Source: Bacteroidales bacterium UBA5548
GTDB taxonomy: Bacteria > Bacteroidota > Bacteroidia > Bacteroidales > UBA932
NCBI GenBank assembly: GCA_002425935.1
Contig: DINE01000020.1
Coordinates: 1 to 22,048, forward strand
Direction of reading: 5' to 3'
DNA: 22,048 bases
Below, piece by piece: positions 14,272 to 21,154 of the stretch. Numbering within the stretch: the first letter of the stretch is position 1; every line of letters begins with the position of its first letter. The translations under genes were made by a program, and so were the position numbers. The notes below the pieces were generated by a model that was given only the letters and a program-made list of their open reading frames with translations, was not told the DNA's origin and searched no databases.

Positions 14272-15057
14272 ATGAAAAAAGATAACTGGATTTTTAAAAA
14301 TCTGCTAAAAGCTGCCGGAGCTGTCATAATCATACTAGTATGCCTTATTCTCTTTTTAAAGTTCATAACAAGGCATAACCAGGAGTTGGAGGTTCCCGAT
14401 TTTGCAGGTTTAACAATTGCAGATGCCCAGAAAGCTGCCTCCTCAGCCAATCTGAGACTGGAGGTTACAGATTCAGTTTTCCTGCCAAGGATGGGCAGAG
14501 GTGTAATATTCAGGCAAAACCCTCATGCAGGCAGTTTTGTTAAGAAAAACAGGAGGATACTACTGACTATTAACTCTATACAACCAAAAAAAGTAAATAT
14601 GCCATCTGTTACAGGGTTCTCACTGAGACAAGCCAAGGCAGAACTTAACGCAAGGCAGCTCAATGTTGGCAGGCTTATTTACGTTAACGATATGGCAACA
14701 AATAATGTACTATCACAGAGGTTTCAGGGGAAATACATAGCACCTGGCACTCCTGTAGAGACAGAGAGTGAAATTGACCTGGAACTTGGCCTTAGCTCAG
14801 AAAACAATATGACCTCTATTCCTGCTGTAACCGGCTTTTCATTTGTAACAGCGAAAGACATTATAATAGATAACTCTCTTAATATCGGACGGCTGACATT
14901 CGATTCATCAGTTAAAAATTACGCCGACTCAATATCAAGTTTTGTCATTAGCCAGTCACCCGCACCAACAGAGCGTCTTACACACATCCTGGGAAGCAGA
15001 GTCGATCTTGTTTTAAGTACAGACAAAACAAAGCTTGAAGAGATTAAAAAGAACTAA
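14272..15057 (+). CDS. Membrane-anchored protein with three PASTA domains
   Basis: The 261-residue protein has a short basic cytosolic N-terminus, one membrane helix at about 13-33 (AAGAVIIILVCLILFLKF region), and three tandem PASTA repeats at about 40-101, 107-174 and 181-250. Each repeat shows the pattern VPxxxGxxxxxAxxxxxxxxL followed by a turn and a beta strand (VPDFAGLTIADAQKAA, MPSVTGFSLRQAKAEL, IPAVTGFSFVTAKDII). PASTA domains occur outside the membrane and in known cases bind peptidoglycan fragments or help protein contacts in Ser/Thr kinases and penicillin-binding proteins. No kinase or transpeptidase domain is attached here. A periplasmic cell-wall role is inference. The pseudouridine synthase gene starts 6 bases after its stop. 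Confidence 0.88.
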   Translation: MKKDNWIFKNLLKAAGAVIIILVCLILFLKFITRHNQELEVPDFAGLTIADAQKAASSANLRLEVTDSVFLPRMGRGVIFRQNPHAGSFVKKNRRILLTINSIQPKKVNMPSVTGFSLRQAKAELNARQLNVGRLIYVNDMATNNVLSQRFQGKYIAPGTPVETESEIDLELGLSSENNMTSIPAVTGFSFVTAKDIIIDNSLNIGRLTFDSSVKNYADSISSFVISQSPAPTERLTHILGSRVDLVLSTDKTKLEEIKKN

Positions 15058-15063
15058 CCCCTT

Positions 15064-16182
15064 ATGCAGGAAGAAGTGGAGAGAATTAAAAACCTTGGCG
15101 CAGATGGTCAGGAAGAGCTGTACACAGATGATGACGGCATTGAGGACGATTTTGATAATGGAGAAGAGGATGAATCCTCCGGCTCATTTGAACACTACAG
15201 GTTTGTCTCCGATAAAGGTCAGAGCCAGCTGAGGGTAGATAAGTTCATTACCTCCAGGATGGAGAAGACCTCCAGGCATAGAATTCAGCTTGCCATTGGT
15301 GCAGGTTATGTGCTTGTAAACGGCAAAACAGTAAAGGCCAACTATATAGTAAAACCACTAGATGTAGTAACAATCGTTTTGCCTTATGAAAGAAGGGGTT
15401 TTGAAGTAAGGCCCGAAAATATTCCCCTAGAAATCCCATACGAAGACGACCATCTATTACTGGTTAACAAGCCGGCAGGTCTTGTAGTACACCCTGGACA
15501 TGGCCATTTTTCCGGTACGCTTGTTAACGCACTTGCTTTTCATCTGGGAATAAGCCAGCCTGCAGATGCAGCAGACGAAAGAATGGGTATCCTGGTTCAC
15601 AGGATTGACAAAAACACATCCGGATTACTTCTAGTAGCAAAGAATGACAAGGCACAACTTGCTCTTGCCAAACAGTTTTTTGACCATACTATTGAGAGAA
15701 AATATGTAGCTCTGGTCTGGGGAAATCTAAAAGAGGATAGTGGCACCATAACAGGACACATAGGGAGGGATCCTAACGACAGAATGAGGTTCAGGGTCTT
15801 CCCTGACGGTTCATCGGGTAAACACGCAGTTACTCACTACAGAGTCATAGAGAGATTCGGTTACACTACTCTTACAGAGTGCATTCTGGAGACCGGAAGA
15901 ACCCATCAGATAAGGGTTCATATGGACTATATCGGGCATCCGCTTTTTAACGATGACAGATACGGCGGAGATAAAATTCTCAAAGGAACTCTCTACTCTA
16001 AATACAAGAAATTTGTAGAAAATTGTTTCGAGATTATGCCCCGTCATGCACTGCATGCAAAAACACTGGGTTTTATACATCCGGTGACAGGGAAGCACAT
16101 GTTTTTTGAAAATGAGATTCCTGAAGATCTGAAATCGGTGGTTGAGAAGTGGAGAAACTTCTCAACCTCCAGACTCTCTTAA
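15064..16182 (+). CDS. RluA/RluD-family 23S rRNA pseudouridine synthase
   Basis: The enzyme isomerises uridine to pseudouridine in RNA; RluD-type members act on 23S rRNA helix 69, but the exact target cannot be fixed from sequence. The 372-residue protein has an S4 RNA-binding domain at about 57-102 (RVDKFITSRME through VKPLDVV) and the catalytic motif HRIDKNTSGLLLVAKN at 179-194 with Asp182 as nucleophile. The segments VNKPAGLVVHPG (134-145) and TGRTHQIRVHM (277-287) are standard. The first 45 residues are strongly acidic (many Asp and Glu), an extension absent from E. coli RluD. It lies 6 bases after the PASTA gene. Its TAA overlaps the convergent receptor's stop by three bases, within TTAA. 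Confidence 0.92.
   Translation: MQEEVERIKNLGADGQEELYTDDDGIEDDFDNGEEDESSGSFEHYRFVSDKGQSQLRVDKFITSRMEKTSRHRIQLAIGAGYVLVNGKTVKANYIVKPLDVVTIVLPYERRGFEVRPENIPLEIPYEDDHLLLVNKPAGLVVHPGHGHFSGTLVNALAFHLGISQPADAADERMGILVHRIDKNTSGLLLVAKNDKAQLALAKQFFDHTIERKYVALVWGNLKEDSGTITGHIGRDPNDRMRFRVFPDGSSGKHAVTHYRVIERFGYTTLTECILETGRTHQIRVHMDYIGHPLFNDDRYGGDKILKGTLYSKYKKFVENCFEIMPRHALHAKTLGFIHPVTGKHMFFENEIPEDLKSVVEKWRNFSTSRLS
16140..16167. other. Perfect 10-base-pair hairpin inside the pseudouridine synthase gene end
   Basis: Positions 16140-16149 (GGTTGAGAAG) pair perfectly with 16158-16167 (CTTCTCAACC) around an 8-base loop. The stem ends 12 bases before the overlapping stop codons of two convergent genes. No T run follows on either strand, so it is not a classical terminator, but it lies where a shared bidirectional terminator would be useful. 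Confidence 0.5.
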
Positions 16183-19019
16183 AACATTCCCATATGAGGC
16201 CTTCCGAATCCACCACCTCTGAAATTAGGCTGCTGTCTGTTTGAATCTCTGTTACCAGAGCCGAAAGATCCAAATCTGAATGTAAAGCTCAGCATGAAAT
16301 ATTGTTGCAGCGTGTTATTCTGAATATCCTCAATATAGTTGTCAGTGGTTGTTCTCCACATATTTTTAGATTGATTGAGAATGTCATACACCTTGAATCT
16401 CAGCGTTGCGGCATTTTTGAGTATTAGTTTCGAAATCTCTGCATTCCATACTGCTGACGGCTCATTGTATCCCTCACCAAAACCGATATAAAAACGGTAA
16501 TCAAAATCACTCACAAAGTTGAATCCCGAAGGCAGAGTCCAGTTGGCATACAAATTGACAGAGTTTGTCCATGTTGCCGGTTTTGTATTCTGCTCAATGG
16601 TGTACCATGCATATGAATAAGATGCCCTTCCTCCTACACCTGCTTCAATTTTCTCCCCCCTGTATGATAGTCTGAGCATCTCTGAAAGAGAGAGAGTTTG
16701 GGTACGATTTCTAAGTCCGTTTGAATAGTTTATACCATTGTTAAAAGAGGTTCTGGTGTTGTTTGATATATAGAACTTCGACCTTTTAATTGGAGTATTG
16801 TACATCAGGTTTACATACATCGAGTAAACTCCGTTTTCATTAACAGGTTCGCTGTACTGAACACCACCATCGTCATACCAGGTTTTATTTACAATTTTAT
16901 CCATTGTATAGTCTCCGCCAAGACGAACATTAAATGACCTGAAGGTCTCCCTTTTAGTATCTCTGAACTCAAAAGACAAGCTGTGTTCGAACTCAGGCAG
17001 AAGGTCAGGATTACCAAGCGGTATATAGAGAGGGTTTGAGTTATCCGGCACCGGTTGCAGCTGATTTATAGAAGGTTGTCTTGTATTTCCTCTGTAACGC
17101 ACCCTCATGTTGCTCATCTCAGAGAATCTATAGTCAAACTGGGCAGATGGTGAGTAGTTAACAACACTTCTGGATATATCATTTACCCCACCCAAGCTCT
17201 CAGTCAGCGAAGGCTGAACATTAAACCCGAATACATAGCTGTATTTCTCCTCATTCTTTCTTATGTTAATCTCAGCCTGCTGATTTACAAATGTATTCTC
17301 AAACACATTTGAGTATGTGCTGTCATAAATATCCCAACTGCCTGTTACATCATTATAATTATAGGCCTCTTTCTCAGAAGAGCTTTTACTGTAACGATAT
17401 CTGTAAGCCAGCTCCATAAAGAAGTTTTTGCCAAGGGGCTCGGTGTAAGAGGCTCTGGCACTAAGTGAATAGGAGTTGCTATTAAGGTCAAATCTCTGAT
17501 CTAGCTTGGTGAATGACGGACGGTTCCCATAAATGTTTGTTTCAGAAATATTTCTGCCTTCAAGCTCATTATTTGAGTATGAGTAGTTCATATTAACAGA
17601 GAAGGTTCTTCCCGGTTTTCCCAATCTTTGTCTGAAGAGAAATTCACCCCCTGTACTTTGAGAGTTGTTATCTCCGGTTGCAAGGCTGTAACCGTCGTTG
17701 ATTTTTGTGCGGTTTAAACCGTCAGTTGAAAAGTCTCTCCTCTCCTCAAATCTGCCTGCCCCGATACTTACATTTGGCCTGAAGATAATTGAAGTCTTAT
17801 CTGAGATGGTCCACTCGATATCCAGTGAAACCCTGTGGTTATCAGATATGTTTTGTGTCCTGGTTGTATCTCTGTTGAAGAAACTGCTGTCAGGTAAAAA
17901 GTTTTGTCTCACTCTTGACCCTTCGGCAATATTGTCATTTCCGCCGTAGAAGTAGCTTCCGCCAATTTTAAGTTTTCCACCTTTAAGTTCGGTATTGGCA
18001 TTAACTCCACCCATCCATGATGTAGTAATACCACTTCCGCCAAAGTTGAGGGTAGTTCCCCCCACTCTGATTCCGCCTCCGCCGGTACCTCCGCCGCTAA
18101 AACTTCTACCTCCACCCATCGAACCTCTCATAGATCTCATCATATCACCTGCAAGGTCCGAAAATGCTCTGTTATTGGTGTTGTTCCCGTTACCAATGAT
18201 ACTTATCTGGCTTTTGCTTGTAAAATTACCAACCATTCCCGCAGCCTGAAATCTATCATCCGATCCATACCCTGCAGTTGCGTTTCCAAACCAGCCGTTC
18301 ATCATTCCCGGCCTGATAGAGAGGTCAATAACAGTCTCCTCATTGCCATCATCTATACCTGTAAATCTTGACTGATCTGACTTTCTTTCAACCACTCGTA
18401 CCTTATCTATTATGTTTGCTGGCAGGTTTTTAGTGGCAAGCTGAGGATCATTTAAAAAGAAAGGCTTACCATCTACCATAATCTTGTCAATCTCCTTGCC
18501 GTTTGCAGTAATCTTTCCGTCTGCAGAGACCTCAATGCCGGGGAGCTTTTTCAGAAGCTCCTCAAGCATGTCGCTATCAGTCGTCTTAAAAGAGGATGCA
18601 TTATATTCTATTGTGTCTTTCTTAACAATGACAGGATTACCAAGCGCAGTAACAGTTACAGATTCTAGCAGGTTAAGCTGCTCAATCATGCCAATATTTC
18701 CAAGTTCAGTAACTCTTTGGGATGAAATCGAGATCTGTTTTACAACTGTGCTGTAACCCATAAATTCAATCTTGAGAGTATAATCTCCCGGGGTAATTCC
18801 TGTAATTTCAAACTTGCCTTTGTTGTCAGATAGTGCATATTTTGTTGGAGTGTCAGACCCATTGGGCGTCACAGATGCGGTAGCAAACTCTACCGGCTCG
18901 TTTCTGATGCTGTCCAAAAGTGTTCCTCTTACTCTATAATCTCTTGTTTGTGCGAAAGTTATACCATTAGTAAAAATGATAAAAATCAGTGGAAGCAGAA
19001 TTTTTGCAATATATCTCAT
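16179..19019 (-). CDS. TonB-dependent-receptor-like outer-membrane beta-barrel protein
   Basis: The ATG at 19019 gives 946 residues with a clear signal peptide (1-24, ending NGITFAQ). An in-frame TTG at 19046 would add nine residues and is less likely. A carboxypeptidase-regulatory-like beta-sandwich follows at about 28-116 (RGTLLDSIRNEPVEFATASV, GDYTLKIEFMGY). A plug-like domain at about 117-235 has LLKKLPGIEVSADGKI and IDKIMVDGKPFF. The rest has alternating aromatic beta strands typical of a barrel. Two oddities are a glycine-rich insert near 292-330 (GGGRSFSGGGTGGGG) and a 29-residue tail (918-946) rich in Gly, Arg and Asn after the apparent last strand. The ligand is unknown and there is no SusD-like partner. 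It lies 88 bases after ruvC on the same strand. Confidence 0.85.
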   Translation of the reverse strand: MRYIAKILLPLIFIIFTNGITFAQTRDYRVRGTLLDSIRNEPVEFATASVTPNGSDTPTKYALSDNKGKFEITGITPGDYTLKIEFMGYSTVVKQISISSQRVTELGNIGMIEQLNLLESVTVTALGNPVIVKKDTIEYNASSFKTTDSDMLEELLKKLPGIEVSADGKITANGKEIDKIMVDGKPFFLNDPQLATKNLPANIIDKVRVVERKSDQSRFTGIDDGNEETVIDLSIRPGMMNGWFGNATAGYGSDDRFQAAGMVGNFTSKSQISIIGNGNNTNNRAFSDLAGDMMRSMRGSMGGGRSFSGGGTGGGGIRVGGTTLNFGGSGITTSWMGGVNANTELKGGKLKIGGSYFYGGNDNIAEGSRVRQNFLPDSSFFNRDTTRTQNISDNHRVSLDIEWTISDKTSIIFRPNVSIGAGRFEERRDFSTDGLNRTKINDGYSLATGDNNSQSTGGEFLFRQRLGKPGRTFSVNMNYSYSNNELEGRNISETNIYGNRPSFTKLDQRFDLNSNSYSLSARASYTEPLGKNFFMELAYRYRYSKSSSEKEAYNYNDVTGSWDIYDSTYSNVFENTFVNQQAEINIRKNEEKYSYVFGFNVQPSLTESLGGVNDISRSVVNYSPSAQFDYRFSEMSNMRVRYRGNTRQPSINQLQPVPDNSNPLYIPLGNPDLLPEFEHSLSFEFRDTKRETFRSFNVRLGGDYTMDKIVNKTWYDDGGVQYSEPVNENGVYSMYVNLMYNTPIKRSKFYISNNTRTSFNNGINYSNGLRNRTQTLSLSEMLRLSYRGEKIEAGVGGRASYSYAWYTIEQNTKPATWTNSVNLYANWTLPSGFNFVSDFDYRFYIGFGEGYNEPSAVWNAEISKLILKNAATLRFKVYDILNQSKNMWRTTTDNYIEDIQNNTLQQYFMLSFTFRFGSFGSGNRDSNRQQPNFRGGGFGRPHMGMF

Positions 19020-19107
19020 ATGTTTTAAGTTGTTTCTAATTATCAATAAACATCACTTTGACTGTAAAAACAGCCAAAAGTTAAATATGGTTTAAGATAT
19101 TTCTGAA

Positions 19108-19698
19108 TTATTTTATCCTTGAAGGATTGTTCCTGATAAAGTCTCCCCAGCCACCACCGGACTTAGATTTCACTTTACTCACAGATGCGCTGTTTTTGCA
19201 CAGTTCCGTAATAGGTCCAGATCCGTTAAGATAGTGACAAAAGGCCACAGCAAGGCCGTCAGTTGCGTCATAGGAGTCAGGCTTTACATCAACGGAGAGA
19301 ATACTCAGTAAAACAGTTGCAACCTGCTCTTTAGATGCGGCTCCCTTTCCGGTGATCGACATCTTTACCTTTTTGGGTGCATACTCAGTAATTGGCATAC
19401 TGTGATTAAGTGCAGCTGAGATTGCTGCACCTTGTGCTCTACCCAACTTGAGCATTGACTGAATATTTTTACCGTAAAAGGGGGCTTCAATTGCCAGTTC
19501 GTCTGGTCTGTACTTTAAAATAAGAGCCTCAACCTCTCTGTAAACCGCAGCAATTTTTGAAAAGTGCCCCTCCTCCTTTTTGAAATTGAGCACACCCATT
19601 GAGATATAACGGGCCTTACCCCTGCTCAACTCCAACACCCCCCAGCCCATCATCTGAGTACCTGGGTCGATGCCCAATATAACCTTATCGGTAGTCAT
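19108..19698 (-). CDS. ruvC: RuvC, Holliday junction resolvase
   Basis: RuvC is a dimeric endonuclease that cuts Holliday junctions during recombination repair with RuvAB. The 196-residue protein has the RNase H-like catalytic residues Asp11 (ILGIDPGT), Glu71 (LAIEAPF), Asp144 and Asp147 (SYDATDGLAVA). The conserved GRAQGAA segment is at 86-92. A C-terminal tail of about 35 residues, basic and Ser/Gly-rich (SKVKSKSGGGWGDF), extends beyond the E. coli protein (173) and may help DNA binding; that is inference. The gene starts 8 bases after serS, so the two share a transcript. ruvA and ruvB are not nearby. Confidence 0.95.
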   Translation of the reverse strand: MTTDKVILGIDPGTQMMGWGVLELSRGKARYISMGVLNFKKEEGHFSKIAAVYREVEALILKYRPDELAIEAPFYGKNIQSMLKLGRAQGAAISAALNHSMPITEYAPKKVKMSITGKGAASKEQVATVLLSILSVDVKPDSYDATDGLAVAFCHYLNGSGPITELCKNSASVSKVKSKSGGGWGDFIRNNPSRIK

Positions 19699-19706
19699 AC
19701 AGTAGA

Positions 19707-20975
19707 TTAGTCAATTTTCTCAAACCCGGTGTAAGGTCTGAGAACCTCAGGAACCTCAATTCCATCAGGAGTCTGATAGTTTTCCAGAACCGCAGCAAGA
19801 ATTCTTGGCAGAGCAAGTGAACTGCCATTTAGAGTATGAGCAAGCTGTGGTTTGCCGTTTTCGTCTTTATACCTTAATTTTAGTCTGTTAGACTGAAAAG
19901 TTTCAAAATTGGAAACGGAACTTACCTCTAACCATCTTCCCTGAGCAGCAGAGTACACTTCAAAGTCATATGTGAGTGCAGATGTGAAACTCATGTCACC
20001 ACCGCAAAGTTTTACAATTCTGTATGGCAGACCAAGAGAGCTTACGAGTGACTCTACATGAGAAACCATCTCCTCCAAGGCCTCATATGATTTATCAGGG
20101 TGGCAAACCTGAACGATCTCAACTTTATCAAACTGGTGCAATCTGTTCAGACCTCTCACATCTTTTCCGTAAGAGCCTGCCTCTCTTCTGAAACATGGAG
20201 TGTAGGCAGTTACCTTTACCGGGAGCTCATTCAAAGAGAGAATAACATCACGGTAGATATTGGTTACAGGAACCTCGGCAGTTGGAATAAGATAGAAGTT
20301 ATCCAGCCCCACATGGTACATCTGCTCCCCCTTATCAGGGAGCTGACCTGTGCCGTATCCCGAAGCCTCGTTAACCATTAACGGAGGTTGAACCTCTGTA
20401 TATCCGGCCTCTGTATTTTTGTCAAGAAAATATGTAATAAGCGCTCTCTGTATTTTGGCACCCTTTCCTTTGTAAACAGGAAATCCTGCTCCTGTAAGTT
20501 TAACCCCTAAATCAAAGTCAATAATATCGTACTTTTTTGCAAGGTCCCAATGGGGAACACCATTAACTAAGAGTGGCACCTGGCCACCCTCTTTCACAAT
20601 TACGTTATCCTCAGGAGTTTTACCCGAAGGAACTGACTGATGAGGCATATTTGGCATCAGAATAATCAGATCATTCAGCTCACGGTTATACTCCTCCATA
20701 GCCGACTCCAACTCTTTAGACCTCTCTTTCAGCTGAGCAACTCTCTCTTTAGCAACTTCGGCCTCAGCTTTATTACCCTCCTTCATAAGTTTACCAACCT
20801 CTCTGGAAATCGAGTTCTGCTCAGCCAGTACAGAATCTGCCTCTGTCTGGGAGTTTCTTCTCTTAACATCCAGATCCAGAATCTTTTGAATAATTTCTTT
20901 TGCGTCGAAATTCTTTACTGCAAGGCGCTCAGCCACAAAAAGGGGGTTTTCCCTAAGGAGTTTAATATTTAACAT
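19707..20975 (-). CDS. serS: Seryl-tRNA synthetase
   Basis: SerS is the class II synthetase that attaches serine to tRNA-Ser (and to tRNA-Sec where present). The 422-residue protein has the long N-terminal helical arm (about 30-105, Glu/Lys/Arg-rich antiparallel coiled coil) that grips the long variable arm of tRNA-Ser. Class II motif parts are visible: IPTAEVPVTN (230-239, the TxE serine site), motif 2 TPCFRREAGSYGKDVRGLNR (259-278) and motif 3 LNGSSLALPRILAAVLENYQ (382-401). It is the first gene of the unit with ruvC, with a -7 box upstream, and diverges from the fimbrillin-like gene across 179 AT-rich bases. Confidence 0.97.
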   Translation of the reverse strand: MLNIKLLRENPLFVAERLAVKNFDAKEIIQKILDLDVKRRNSQTEADSVLAEQNSISREVGKLMKEGNKAEAEVAKERVAQLKERSKELESAMEEYNRELNDLIILMPNMPHQSVPSGKTPEDNVIVKEGGQVPLLVNGVPHWDLAKKYDIIDFDLGVKLTGAGFPVYKGKGAKIQRALITYFLDKNTEAGYTEVQPPLMVNEASGYGTGQLPDKGEQMYHVGLDNFYLIPTAEVPVTNIYRDVILSLNELPVKVTAYTPCFRREAGSYGKDVRGLNRLHQFDKVEIVQVCHPDKSYEALEEMVSHVESLVSSLGLPYRIVKLCGGDMSFTSALTYDFEVYSAAQGRWLEVSSVSNFETFQSNRLKLRYKDENGKPQLAHTLNGSSLALPRILAAVLENYQTPDGIEVPEVLRPYTGFEKID

Positions 20976-21002
20976 CGTAAAATAAATGTGATTTTAAGTT
21001 GC

Positions 21003-21010
21003 CAAAGTTA
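21003..21010 (-). promoter_or_regulatory. Probable -7 box of the serS-ruvC promoter
   Basis: The minus strand reads TAACTTTG, an exact TAnnTTTG, predicting a start near 20999 and a leader of about 24 bases. A TTG lies 16 bases upstream (complement of 21027-21029), closer than the usual 19-21, so the -33 part is uncertain. Confidence 0.5.
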
Positions 21011-21122
21011 AAAAAATTAATCTTTTCAATACAGAAAAGTCGAAAATATCTTAAAATAGATAAAGGTGCAACAATATCCTATACTTCTATTTTTCTGACT
21101 TTTACAAATTAATTAGTAGATA

Positions 21123-21130
21123 TAAATTTG
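21123..21130 (+). promoter_or_regulatory. Probable -7 box of the fimbrillin-like gene
   Basis: TAAATTTG is an exact TAnnTTTG match ending 24 bases before the ATG at 21155, with an expected leader of about 21 bases. Upstream at about the right distance there is a T-rich stretch (TTTTA near 21100) but no TTTG. Confidence 0.5.
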
Positions 21131-21154
21131 CAGGGAATTCAAAATTTTTCTGCA

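Noticed and set aside
17909..18249. Plus- and minus-strand frames rich in Pro or Glu/Val over the glycine-rich part of the receptor gene.
   Set aside because: Their biased composition is explained by the low-complexity glycine codons read in other frames or strands.
19059..19083. Small inverted repeat between ruvC and the receptor gene (CTGT-AAAA-ACAG with flanking CTTTG/CAAAAG).
   Set aside because: The stem is short and mismatched and no T run follows on the minus strand, so terminator or operator function is not supported.
20976..21154. Possible regulatory RNA or riboswitch in the AT-rich spacer between serS and the fimbrillin-like gene.
   Set aside because: No stable hairpin or known riboswitch core was seen; the spacer is explained by two divergent promoters.
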